Assembly: GCA_037388705.1 (NCBI GenBank)
Contig: JARRJY010000083.1
Coordinates: 1-15,622 of the forward strand
DNA length: 15,622 nucleotides
Source of the DNA: JARRJY01 sp037388705
GTDB lineage: Bacteria; Pseudomonadota; Gammaproteobacteria; UBA6429; Thiohalophilaceae
Direction: 5' to 3'
Shown here: positions 1 through 7,303 of the stretch, piece after piece
Position numbering within the stretch: position 1 is the first letter of the stretch
How the letters are laid out: each line of letters opens with the position of its first letter
The notes under the pieces: generated by a model
Told to the model about the DNA's origin: nothing
What the model saw: the letters and a program-made list of their open reading frames with translations, nothing else
The model's database searches: none
Position numbers and translations under genes: made by a program

Positions 1-5
1 CTCTC

Positions 6-725
6 TTAGTAAATCCCGGGAATTAACCGATAGCGCACACGTTGTGCATAGTCTCGATAGCCCGGCAACTCTTCCTGTAAAGTCTGGTCTTCAAGTACTG
101 TTCTGATCACCGTGATGATTGTTGCCACCGCCGCAGGTATCAGAGTCCATACCGAGCCGAGAGCAAGAACAATACCGAATAGTGGGAGAATATTTCCGGC
201 ATAACCCGGATGCCGAACAAACCGGTACGGTCCGGTATCACACACCACGTGCCCTCGATCCGTCTGAATGCGTACCACGCTGGAGAAAAAGCGGTTCTCT
301 ACCACTGCCCATGCAGCGAAGGCGTAACCGAACGCGATCAATATGAATCCAATCACACTAATCCATAGCGGAAATTCGGGAGACCAGTGATAGCGATGGT
401 CCAGCCCTGCTACTATGACCAAAGGATAACCGATACTCACCGCCAGCAGTGGCGCAAGCACTTTATCCCAGGCTTTTGCGTTTTGGATATTTTCAATATT
501 TTGTCGTTCGGCCGTCAATCCGGGATGTCGCTGTTCCGCCCATATACGTCCCACAATACCCGCGGTCAAGATCAGTAGGGAATAAATCCACGCCTGCCAC
601 CAATCGAGATCCCCTGCACATATCAATAAAAGTAGTGGGAAAAGGAGATACACCAAAACTAATCTTATCCACTGGCGAGGAGATACTTTTTTAGATGCTT
701 CATCACTAACCGATTTTGTTGACAT
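6..725 (-). CDS. Isoprenylcysteine carboxyl methyltransferase (ICMT/PEMT)-family integral membrane protein
   Basis: A 239-aa membrane protein. Hydrophobic segments lie near residues 18-37, 45-62, 88-107, 118-142 and 178-208. The family signature GPYRFVRHPGY is at 165-175, followed by a conserved E212-D213 and a C-terminal block ending VRYRLIPGIY, as in bacterial ICMT/phospholipid-methyltransferase-like proteins. Family members use S-adenosylmethionine at the membrane surface to methylate lipids, prenylated or small molecules; this protein's substrate cannot be read from sequence. An in-frame TTG lies at 737, but the ATG at 725 is preferred because GGGAA sits five bases upstream. It is the last of three leftward genes, 124 nt after the SH3-like gene, so it may have its own promoter, although I found no convincing one. 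Family call is firm, function open. Confidence 0.85.
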   Translation of the reverse strand: MSTKSVSDEASKKVSPRQWIRLVLVYLLFPLLLLICAGDLDWWQAWIYSLLILTAGIVGRIWAEQRHPGLTAERQNIENIQNAKAWDKVLAPLLAVSIGYPLVIVAGLDHRYHWSPEFPLWISVIGFILIAFGYAFAAWAVVENRFFSSVVRIQTDRGHVVCDTGPYRFVRHPGYAGNILPLFGIVLALGSVWTLIPAAVATIITVIRTVLEDQTLQEELPGYRDYAQRVRYRLIPGIY

Positions 726-849
726 GTCATTTCCCAAAATAAAACGGATATGAGTTTGTTACTAACACAGATGATTGGGTTCAAGTCAAAAGCTCAATCT
801 ATTTTTACTCTGACCCTAACGGCCAAAAGAGGACATTTATAAAAAACTT

Positions 850-1626
850 TTAAACTTTATTAATCAGCGCCCCGTATAATGGGAAAATAGATTTCGCGGA
901 TTTTTTTATTAAATCTTTGCTGGTGCCAGGAATGAAAGAAATAGTATATCCAGAAATAACTTCTTTTTTTGTATTATTTCCAAGATCGAGAGGGCTTTTA
1001 TGAAGAATACCCACTAGTTTGTCGCTGTAGAAAAACAAGATTATTCTTGGTCCTGGACTGATATCATAGTAATCGTTTTCATATAAGAGGAATGTTTCAA
1101 AAGAATCTATACTGGTCCAGGGTTGGTAGTCGATGAGAGCTAAATGTTTTTTCCATACGTCAGTATTAACATTCAAATTCGCGCCGCTCTTTACTATTTT
1201 ACTTATTGATTCTTCAACAAGGGATTCGGGGACAATATTTTGTCTATGCGTATACCCTACGAAAGTGAGTTGACTTCTATTGGAATCGCCATTAGGCCCA
1301 TAGTCGACTTTGATAGTATCCAGTGTTTTTCCAATTTTCGTTCCATTAGTATCACTAAATTCAGTATTTTCCCCTATTATAGATTCGTTAGATTTTATCA
1401 TGTTATTTTCTACAAAAAACAAAACACGCACCAAGTACCAATCTCCATCTTTTCCCTCAACTTCAATTGGGGACCGATCATACATTGAAGCAATTGTTTT
1501 TCCGTTTGGGGTCAAACGAATATTAGCTGGACCATCAATTGTTTCTGCATAAATATGTGTGCTGGTAAATGCAATAAAACCTAATAGCGTAACTAAAAAG
1601 CGATTTAAGTGTCTTTTGCTAGTCAT
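850..1626 (-). CDS. Exported protein with N-terminal SH3-like domain, function unknown
   Basis: A 258-aa protein from the ATG at 1626; a TTG five codons upstream (1641) is possible, and neither has a clear ribosome binding site. The N-terminus is a classic signal peptide: basic KRHLNR, hydrophobic FLVTLLGFIAF, then a cleavage site after THIYA. Next comes a bacterial SH3-like segment (DGPANIRLTPNGK... through GDWYLVRV), a fold that often binds peptidoglycan or other envelope ligands. The rest, about residues 80-258, matches no family I recognise. It is polar and rich in Asn, Ser, Lys and Ile. The gene is visibly richer in A/T than its neighbours, which may mean recent acquisition. It lies 159 nt downstream of gloA on the same strand. 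Confidence 0.7.
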   Translation of the reverse strand: MTSKRHLNRFLVTLLGFIAFTSTHIYAETIDGPANIRLTPNGKTIASMYDRSPIEVEGKDGDWYLVRVLFFVENNMIKSNESIIGENTEFSDTNGTKIGKTLDTIKVDYGPNGDSNRSQLTFVGYTHRQNIVPESLVEESISKIVKSGANLNVNTDVWKKHLALIDYQPWTSIDSFETFLLYENDYYDISPGPRIILFFYSDKLVGILHKSPLDLGNNTKKEVISGYTISFIPGTSKDLIKKSAKSIFPLYGALINKV

Positions 1627-1679
1627 AAGCAATAAAATCAACCAAATATTTTCAATGTCCGCTTCACTGTAGAACCGCT

Positions 1680-1760
1680 TTGCGTTTCATTAAGGACTTC
1701 CTGAACATGCTTCGCATGCCCTGGTCACGCGCTTTGCTTGTTCTGGTATGGATCGTTAAC
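1680..1760 (+). pseudogene. Possible remnant of a small membrane protein gene (MLRMPW motif)
   Basis: In the gap between gloA and the SH3-like gene, one frame reads MRFIKDFLNMLRMPW followed by a hydrophobic stretch LLVLVWIVNG. This resembles, from memory, the start of small proteobacterial membrane proteins. It begins with TTG, has no ribosome binding site, loses hydrophobic character after about 27 codons and then runs into antisense gloA. If real it is a decayed fragment. It could equally be chance. Confidence 0.2.
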
Positions 1761-1800
1761 GGACATTCATCTATCGCTTCTCGAAAGTGGTCATTCGATA

Positions 1801-2187
1801 TTAATGTTTCTTTCCAATTAACTCAATCTGGTAGCCATCCGGATCTTCGACAAACGCGATAATGGTGGTACCGGCATTCATGGGGCCTGCATCTCGAAGT
1901 ATTTTGCCGCCGCGGTTCCGAATTTCTTCGGTGGCTTCGTATACATCATCGACTTCCAGGGCAATATGCCCGAAACCACCGCCGAGGTCATAGCTATCAA
2001 CACCCCAGTTATAGGTCATTTCGATCACGGTATTGTCTTTTTCATCGCCATAACCGACAAAGGCGAGGGTAAATTTGCCATCAGGATATTCTTTCTGGCG
2101 TAGCAGTTTCATGCCAAGTACTTCTGTATAGAATTTAATTGATCGATCAAGATCACCGACACGTAACATTGTGTGTAAAATTCGCAT
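1801..2187 (-). CDS. gloA: Lactoylglutathione lyase (glyoxalase I)
   Basis: A 128-aa cytosolic enzyme converting the hemithioacetal of methylglyoxal and glutathione to S-lactoylglutathione, the first step of methylglyoxal detoxification. All four metal ligands of the E. coli enzyme are present at the same positions: His5, Glu56, His74 and Glu122. Its short length matches the Ni/Co-dependent bacterial class rather than the longer Zn class. The N-terminus (MRILHTMLRVGDLDRSIKFY) and EDPDGYQIELI are typical of the vicinal-oxygen-chelate fold. The ATG at 2187 has AGGA eight bases upstream. It is divergent from the AEC permease across a 65-nt gap that must hold both promoters. Glyoxalase II is not in this window. 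Confidence 0.97.
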   Translation of the reverse strand: MRILHTMLRVGDLDRSIKFYTEVLGMKLLRQKEYPDGKFTLAFVGYGDEKDNTVIEMTYNWGVDSYDLGGGFGHIALEVDDVYEATEEIRNRGGKILRDAGPMNAGTTIIAFVEDPDGYQIELIGKKH

Positions 2188-2252
2188 ATCCGTTTCCTGT
2201 TAAACTGGTTATTATTCTATATAAATTATAGTGTAAACCTACGGAGCATCAG

Positions 2253-3164
2253 GTGGTAGAGATCATTTTAAATATGTCAGTGTTGATCGTGTTCGGCATT
2301 CTCTGGCACGTGATTGAGCCAGGCGGTATTAGCTCGGAGACTATTCGAAAAGCCTTAACAACGCTGGTGCTATACCTGATGTTACCTGCATTGGTGCTTA
2401 AGGTGCTATGGCAGGCGAACCTTGGGCTTAACAGTTTTCTTATCAGTGCCGTGGCCATCACGAGCATTGTCAGCGGTTTGTTGACCAGTTATTTTTTCTG
2501 CCGTGCTTGTAAAGCCTCACAACCTGTCACAGGTGCGGTGATGCTGGCCAGTGCCTTTCCCAATGTAACTTACCTGGGGTTACCTGTCCTGACAGAATTG
2601 TTTGGTGACTGGGCGGCCAGTATTGCTATTCAATACGATTTATTTGCCTGCACCCCCATCCTGTTTACTGTCGGCATCGTGATTGCGCAAAAGTACGGTA
2701 GCAAAGGTCATCATGAAGGTGTTTTTACAGGACTGAGAAAATTACCGCCAATCTGGGCGGCATTGCTGGCAGTGATATTAAATCTGGCTGAAGTGCCGAT
2801 GCATAGTTCGGTAAGCTGGGTGCTGCAACAGTTTGCACAAATGGTTATCCCGATGATGTTGTTTGCCGTAGGTTTGAGCCTCGACTGGAAACTCAGCCTG
2901 GCTAACAGGGTAAAAAACGTTTCCGTAATTGTCATCAGCCAGTTATTGATCTTGCCACTGGTAGCACTGGCAATGGCCAGCCTGTTTGGATTTAGCGGTG
3001 ATACCAGGACGGCACTGGTGCTAGAGGCTGCTATGCCGACTATGGTTATTGGCCTGGTGATTTGTGATCGTTACGGCCTGGATACCCGGCTTTATGCCAC
3101 CGCAGTTACACTCACGACAATCCTGAGTCTTGTTACCCTGAATGTCTGGTATCTTGTTCTTTAG
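2253..3164 (+). CDS. AEC (auxin efflux carrier)-family transporter
   Basis: A 303-aa inner-membrane permease with about ten hydrophobic segments in the usual two bundles of five, separated by a polar stretch near residues 150-165 (QKYGSKGHHEG). Family hallmarks include LMLPALVLK, the ASAFPNVTYLGLPV segment near residues 97-110, and the C-terminal AAMPTMVIGLVICDRYGLD segment. AEC proteins move small carboxylates such as malate or malonate, or act as efflux carriers; the substrate is unknown here. The start is GTG at 2253, supported by GGAG at 2243-2246. The 3' end overlaps the convergent membrane gene by 32 nt, so the two transcripts are antisense at their tails. Confidence 0.9.
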   Translation: MVEIILNMSVLIVFGILWHVIEPGGISSETIRKALTTLVLYLMLPALVLKVLWQANLGLNSFLISAVAITSIVSGLLTSYFFCRACKASQPVTGAVMLASAFPNVTYLGLPVLTELFGDWAASIAIQYDLFACTPILFTVGIVIAQKYGSKGHHEGVFTGLRKLPPIWAALLAVILNLAEVPMHSSVSWVLQQFAQMVIPMMLFAVGLSLDWKLSLANRVKNVSVIVISQLLILPLVALAMASLFGFSGDTRTALVLEAAMPTMVIGLVICDRYGLDTRLYATAVTLTTILSLVTLNVWYLVL

Positions 3165-4061
3165 GTTTTATACCCAGCATACCCAGTGTTAAAACTGCAC
3201 TGGTTCCAAGCATTACTGCAAACCATAAACTGGCAATGCGTGTAATTACCGGAATGATAAGAGCAGTCTGTTTGTCTACACCTACTGTGATGAGCAGGAA
3301 AGCCATGGCTGCCTCGGTTGTGCCCACACCTCCCGGAATAAATGAAATGGCACCGGCAAGGAGACTGGCTGCATAAATACCTATGGCTACCCAGGTGGAA
3401 AGCTCAACGTGAAAATGTCGCAGTAAGTATACGAAGACCAGGCCCTGTACCAGCCATGCTATGGCACCCAGTACCAGTCCGGTACCCAGCACTTTAAAAA
3501 GAAATAACTGCCTGGTGTTGGCCAGGAATAATGANTGATAAACTGAAGTAGTTTTTCAACCAGGCTATGAGTATTTCCATAAGCAAACAGAGCGACCAGT
3601 AAAAGTAATATGATGATGGCACTGATAATGACAGATTGATACTCCATAAATTGTAACAGTGATAGCAATGCCAGGCAGGCAACCACCACTACATCAAGGA
3701 ACCGTTCGGTAAAAAAAGCAGCCAGGCTGATTGAGAAACGCACCTTATGTTGATGCAGGTAGAGTGAGCGAATTGTTTCACCAGCTTTGCCGGGCGTCGT
3801 CGTCAGGCTGAAACCGGCAATGTAATAGGCCAGGCTGATGAGTGCAGGAACACTGTAGCCAAATTTTCTCAGGTATATTTGCCAGCGTATGAAGCGAACT
3901 AGGTAGTTACTTAATGAAAAACTTAATATTATCAACCAGTCTGTGATGCCCAGAGAAGCAATGGCCGAGAACAATGCCTGGTGACCAGTATAAAAAATAT
4001 AAGCCACGTAGAATAACACCACGAATACCAGTGAGGCAGATACCGCGCGATGTGATGGCAT
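3133..4061 (-). CDS. Lysylphosphatidylglycerol synthetase TM / UPF0104 flippase-like membrane protein, frame broken at an N
   Basis: Two adjoining frames make one protein of about 310 aa. The N-terminal part (4061 down to the N at 3535) has several membrane segments, TTTPGKAGE and FFTERFLD. The C-terminal part, read in the frame that continues from 3533 as SLFLANTRQLFLFKVLG, carries further membrane segments and the ISFIPGGVGTTEA motif. These match the PF03706 family, whose members flip or modify lipids. The frame change is what one missing base beside the undetermined base would give, so an assembly error is more likely than a true pseudogene. The start is uncertain: ATG 4061, or TTG 4088; a stop codon lies four codons above the TTG. 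No synthetase domain is attached, so lysyl-PG synthesis should not be assumed. Confidence 0.8.
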
Positions 4062-4164
4062 GTGTGGTGTAACTGACTCTGTTGGCAAGGATTTTTACCC
4101 TGTGTGTGAAGCGACAAACGACGAATTTAATATCAGGGGCTAGCTATTCTACAGGACTAACTCG

Positions 4165-4170
4165 TATAAT
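4165..4170 (+). promoter_or_regulatory. Candidate -10 element for the 99-aa gene
   Basis: A perfect TATAAT lies 63 bases before the start codon in the 144-nt-plus divergent gap. There is no good -35 box at 16-18 bases, so this is only a candidate. Confidence 0.3.
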
Positions 4171-4232
4171 CGGGCTATTATAAAGTTATTATTAATAGAG
4201 TGAATAGTATTTATTTTGTGGAGTGATGCCAA

Positions 4233-4532
4233 ATGGCTACAGATATTGATGATTTGACAGTCGACTATATGGAAGATGGACAACTGGTTTCAAAACAACT
4301 GGACAAAGTTGTGTTAAGTAAAGGCGCCTGGTCGACAATTATCTTTAAATATCAGGACTGGAATCGTCAGAAAGAAGAATACGGTCCACCCAAGTACAGT
4401 ATTCGCCGTTTCCAGAAAAGAAATGGTGAGTATCAATACAAGTCCAAGTTCAACATTTCAAGCCCGATCCAGGCAAGAAAGATCGTGGAAGCACTTGAAA
4501 ACTGGCTGGTTGACGACGAGAAAAAAGACTAA
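4233..4532 (+). CDS. Conserved small protein, beta-rich, function unknown
   Basis: A 99-aa soluble protein, acidic at both ends with a basic middle (YSIRRFQKRNGEYQYKSKF). The pattern suggests several beta strands (KVVLS, WSTIIFKYQDW, YSIRRFQ, YQYKSKFNIS) followed by one helix (SPIQARKIVEALENWL). This strand-strand-strand-helix order and the aromatic/basic surface loosely recall PC4-type single-strand nucleic acid binding domains; that is a fold guess, not a match. ATG is preceded by GGAG at 4220-4223. The TAA overlaps the stop of the convergent HTH/ferredoxin gene by four bases, so expression of the two could interfere. I do not recognise a named family. Confidence 0.75.
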   Translation: MATDIDDLTVDYMEDGQLVSKQLDKVVLSKGAWSTIIFKYQDWNRQKEEYGPPKYSIRRFQKRNGEYQYKSKFNISSPIQARKIVEALENWLVDDEKKD

Positions 4533-6016
4533 CCGGTATACCGGGTAACAATTTGTGCCTCATTGGCGCCGGCATTTTGAAGGAAGCGTGCTGTTTTATC
4601 GATTAATGATTCGGTGCCATCAATATAAATATCAAGTTCAGATAACCTACGATAGGCTGAGCTGATCTGTTCAAGCCTGTCGTTTAGCAGTTCTTCATTT
4701 TCACTGTCCCTGATTTTTAACGGTGTATATCGAAAGTTATCCAGCGCGTCTGTCCAGGCGCGACACTGGTTTTGCAGATAGTGGGTATTGTCACCAGTTA
4801 CTATCCAGAATAAATGGATGAACTCGGCATTATCCAATGTCATGGCATGTTCAATGAGACTTTTGATAGCAGCAAAGCCTTCATTAAACGCGATAAACAG
4901 TACCGGGTTGTCAGAGTTTTCTTTCAGAACAAAATGTCCTGTTGGGCCAGTAATATCAATATTGTCACTATTGCTTAGTTGATTGAAAATATGCGTGACC
5001 AGTGCTGATTCATTATTACGTTTAACATGGAACTGGATATTCATATCGTCACAGGGGCAACTGGCAATTGCAAAACTTTCTTCAGGTACATCACTGTCGC
5101 TGATTTTCAGCATGGCATTCTGTCCGGCAAGAAATCGCAGGCGGTTGGTACGGGGTGTTTTTAAATGTAACAGCATAAGATTTTCATCCAGAGGTGTGAT
5201 CTTTTTCACCCGGGCGGTAATTTGCTGTTCAGGAATATCATGTTCACTACCGGCTTCTTCCGCTTCCAGCACTACATCCGTTAATGCTGTGTGGCAACAG
5301 GTAAGAATATAGTTCTGACTTTTCTCGGTTTCTGAGAAATTATAATCATAGGGCTTAATTTTCTTCACATCTCCTGAGATAAGCCTAGCTTTACACTTGC
5401 CGCAGTTTCCATTGCTACAACCATAATTAAGCGCCAGCCCGGCACTCAGGCCAGACTCAAGAATAGAGTTATTACCTTCGATGAAATATTCATGTCCACT
5501 AGGCATCAGGTGCACCTGTGCAGCGACAACTTTAAGCAAAGTATCCTTGGTGAATAATGCTGATGACTTTTCTACAATGACAGGTTCTTTTAATGCCTCT
5601 TCCAGCCAGTCACGTAAATCAGTACAGAAGTTTTTGTCATTGGTATTTAACTGGGTATTTATCTTGTCTTTCAATGTTGAAAGCAATTCAATATAATAAC
5701 TTTCACGCTGTCGTGTAATATCCAGCTCTTTACTCAGAGCAGAAACACGAGCAGCCAGTGTGCCAAGGTCAGGTGTCAGTAAGGCGCGGAGCTTTTCTCC
5801 ACGTGCCCGTTTTAATGCCAGCTCAATAATTTCTTCAATGTGCTCGATAATCGTATTATCTTCAAGCTCGGTCTGCGGATAGAGTCTTTCAAGGTCTGAA
5901 AATTTTATCTGCCCCTCAAAACTTTCAATTTCGCCATTAAAGATTTGCTTTTGTAATGTACCTCTTGGAACGCCAACTAGTTTTGCTGCGCGTGCAATAG
6001 ATAATAATCGGGCCAT
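4529..6016 (-). CDS. HTH - 2Fe-2S ferredoxin - ferredoxin reductase-like multidomain protein
   Basis: A 495-aa protein with four parts. Residues 4-47 look like a MerR/excisionase-type helix-turn-helix (SIARAAKLVGVPRGTLQKQI). About 85-125 is probably coiled coil. Residues 163-255 are a plant-type 2Fe-2S ferredoxin with C200-x4-C205-x2-C208 and C240. Residues 263-495 resemble the FAD/NAD reductase module of phenol-hydroxylase-type reductases. That module is worn: the flavin RxYS motif reads E313-S-F-A, the nucleotide GGxGxxP loop keeps only G380, and the C-terminal CGP is D466-G-T. Electron transfer from NAD(P)H is therefore doubtful, and a redox-sensing regulator is an alternative; both are inference. 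The ATG at 6016 has AAGGAAG, overlapping the stop of the 121-aa gene six bases upstream, so the two are co-translated. Confidence 0.85.
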   Translation of the reverse strand: MARLLSIARAAKLVGVPRGTLQKQIFNGEIESFEGQIKFSDLERLYPQTELEDNTIIEHIEEIIELALKRARGEKLRALLTPDLGTLAARVSALSKELDITRQRESYYIELLSTLKDKINTQLNTNDKNFCTDLRDWLEEALKEPVIVEKSSALFTKDTLLKVVAAQVHLMPSGHEYFIEGNNSILESGLSAGLALNYGCSNGNCGKCKARLISGDVKKIKPYDYNFSETEKSQNYILTCCHTALTDVVLEAEEAGSEHDIPEQQITARVKKITPLDENLMLLHLKTPRTNRLRFLAGQNAMLKISDSDVPEESFAIASCPCDDMNIQFHVKRNNESALVTHIFNQLSNSDNIDITGPTGHFVLKENSDNPVLFIAFNEGFAAIKSLIEHAMTLDNAEFIHLFWIVTGDNTHYLQNQCRAWTDALDNFRYTPLKIRDSENEELLNDRLEQISSAYRRLSELDIYIDGTESLIDKTARFLQNAGANEAQIVTRYTG

Positions 6017-6022
6017 TATTCA

Positions 6023-6388
6023 TTACTTCCTTGGGTAAGTATAAGCTTCACCATATTCATGCATACCTTCATGAAGCTTTTTATAATTATGTACCATGAT
6101 AATAGACTTGCGAATGGTTGGCTCATCAATTTTTTCTACGTCCAGTACAATATTAATACTGGGAGTAGGTGAATCCACATGGGCAATATCGATAAAGCGC
6201 CTTAATGTCACAGGGGTATTGCGATCAACTTTATTGGTATTAACCAGGTCCTGGTAGTATTGATCGAGCGTTTGTAAGGTACATTGCCAGGTAACGGGGG
6301 TTCCGTGATAGTGTCCATCAAAGCGGAATTCAGCTTTCCCGGTATTAATGCCGGAGATTAAATGGGTATTGATAGAAATGCTATCCAT
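6023..6388 (-). CDS. Uncharacterised 121-aa protein, upstream partner of the HTH/ferredoxin gene
   Basis: A soluble 121-aa protein with no signal peptide, membrane segment or cysteine cluster; its only Cys is in WQCTLQ. Its sequence suggests a beta-rich first half (KAEFRFDGHYHGTPVTWQCTL) and a helix near the C-terminus (EPTIRKSIIMVHNYKKLHEGM) followed by HEYGEAYTYPRK. I do not recognise the family. It lies six bases before the HTH-2Fe-2S-reductase gene, and its stop codon overlaps that gene's ribosome binding site. This tight coupling implies they work together or in fixed ratio. The ATG at 6388 has a modest AGAGA upstream. Confidence 0.7.
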   Translation of the reverse strand: MDSISINTHLISGINTGKAEFRFDGHYHGTPVTWQCTLQTLDQYYQDLVNTNKVDRNTPVTLRRFIDIAHVDSPTPSINIVLDVEKIDEPTIRKSIIMVHNYKKLHEGMHEYGEAYTYPRK

Positions 6389-6485
6389 GAAATCTCTGTA
6401 GTGATGTTACAAAACGTTGCTTCAATACTTATAAGTGTAACAACAGAATGCAATGTTTAAAGTAATATTAAAAACAAATATCGCT
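6389..6485 (-). promoter_or_regulatory. 97-nt leader region of the 121-aa / HTH-ferredoxin pair
   Basis: This gap separates the Rieske gene from the 121-aa gene on the same strand. It contains an inverted repeat TGTTAC (6406-6411) / GTAACA (6438-6443) and a small CTTATAAG palindrome between the arms. On the minus strand TATAAG is the best -10 candidate, without a good -35. A promoter with an operator is plausible but weakly supported. Confidence 0.25.
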
Positions 6486-6797
6486 TTACAGTTGTAACCA
6501 GATTTGTTGATCAGCAATTTTAACGTTGAAAGTTTTTATCGCCTCGGTAGCCGGTTCCTGCTGTGGTTCACCGGTTTTCAAATCAAAATGGCTTCCATGT
6601 AACGGGCATTCCACGCAGCGTCCTTTTAAGGCACCGTTATACAACGAGGCATCTTCATGAGAGCACATATCTTCCACGGCATAAATTTCACCATCGACAT
6701 TAGCCAGCAGAATATTTTGCCCATCGACAGTTACCCTTAGCATTTTTCCGGTTTTTAAGGCATCAAGCCGGGCTACGGCTGTGAAATTGTCGCTCAT
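6486..6797 (-). CDS. Stand-alone Rieske-type [2Fe-2S] ferredoxin (BphF/NirD-like)
   Basis: A 103-aa soluble electron carrier with the full Rieske motif: C45-x-H47 and C64-x2-H67, in MCSHEDASLYNG and CVECPLHGSHFDLKTG. Short proteins of this type donate electrons to ring-hydroxylating oxygenases or resemble the small nitrite reductase subunit, but neither partner is visible nearby, so the acceptor is unknown. The ORF stays open to 6869; the ATG at 6797 is chosen because GGAG lies six bases upstream and homology begins there. The gene is divergent from the MbcA-like gene and shares with it a promoter region holding a perfect palindrome. It is followed after 97 nt by the 121-aa and HTH-ferredoxin genes on the same strand. 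Confidence 0.93.
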   Translation of the reverse strand: MSDNFTAVARLDALKTGKMLRVTVDGQNILLANVDGEIYAVEDMCSHEDASLYNGALKGRCVECPLHGSHFDLKTGEPQQEPATEAIKTFNVKIADQQIWLQL

Positions 6798-6842
6798 CGT
6801 AATCTCCGAGTGTTTTAATTGGGTATCTTGTTGCGGGTGGCT

Positions 6843-6852
6843 ATTGTACAAT
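6843..6852. promoter_or_regulatory. Palindromic operator candidate ATTGTACAAT in a divergent promoter
   Basis: A perfect 10-bp palindrome of form ATTG-N2-CAAT in the 86-nt gap between the Rieske and MbcA-like genes. It contains TACAAT, a five-of-six -10 box, on both strands. On the minus strand TTTGAA lies 16 bases upstream; the -35 on the plus strand is weak. It would place transcription starts about 25 nt before the MbcA-like gene and 40 nt before the Rieske gene. The same motif occurs twice in the 7991-8133 gap. Confidence 0.45.
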
Positions 6853-6883
6853 AGATATTCAGTTTTCAAAATCTGAGAGTATT

Positions 6884-7297
6884 ATGTCAGAAATTTCAAA
6901 AGATCAGGCACTTAGCATCGATGATCGTAACTCCCTGACCAAAGCGATCATGAATATTCTGGATGCCTGGGGCATGCAGGCAGCGGAGCAGGTTGCGATT
7001 CTTGATTTGCCTGAGAAAACACCGAAGAGAATGTTACGTCGTTACAGGGAAGATACGCCTTTTCCGGATACCCCGGAAGTAATGAAGCGACTGGAACATA
7101 TCATTGGGATTGCTGATGCACTACGTACTACCTATCCACATAACCCGGCGATGGGTGCGATCTGGATGCGGCGCAGTAATAACCGCTTTCAGAACAAGTC
7201 CCCTTTACAGTTAATTTTTGAAGAAGGCCTTGATGGCATTCTGAAAATTCGTACTCACCTTGATTGTTCTTTTGACTGGTTTGAATACAAGTTTTAA
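6884..7297 (+). CDS. MbcA/ParS/Xre antitoxin-like protein, no toxin partner visible
   Basis: A 137-aa protein. The N-terminal half contains an Xre-like helix-turn-helix region (ILDAWGMQAAEQVAILDLP, then TPKRMLRRYR). The C-terminal half matches the MbcA/ParS toxin-binding (DUF2384) pattern: LEHIIGIADALRTTYP, a W-M-R-R-x-N segment, then SPLQLIFEEGLDGILKIRTHL. In type II RES-Xre systems the antitoxin is followed by a RES-domain NAD-degrading toxin. Here the next gene is convergent and only six bases away, and no RES protein is in the window. It may therefore act as an orphan regulator, possibly on the palindrome just upstream; that is inference. ATG 6884 has GAGAG upstream. Confidence 0.75.
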   Translation: MSEISKDQALSIDDRNSLTKAIMNILDAWGMQAAEQVAILDLPEKTPKRMLRRYREDTPFPDTPEVMKRLEHIIGIADALRTTYPHNPAMGAIWMRRSNNRFQNKSPLQLIFEEGLDGILKIRTHLDCSFDWFEYKF

Positions 7298-7303
7298 AAG
7301 CCT

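Noticed and set aside
119..694. Overlapping plus-strand ORFs of 63-81 aa
   Set aside because: Antisense to a clear ICMT-family gene, with no ribosome binding sites or protein-like composition.
1706..1718. Small hairpin CATGC-TTC-GCATG downstream of gloA
   Set aside because: Five-base stem with no following T-run on either strand; not a credible terminator.
5041..5312. Plus-strand ORF opposite the HTH-ferredoxin gene
   Set aside because: Fully antisense to a strongly supported coding region.
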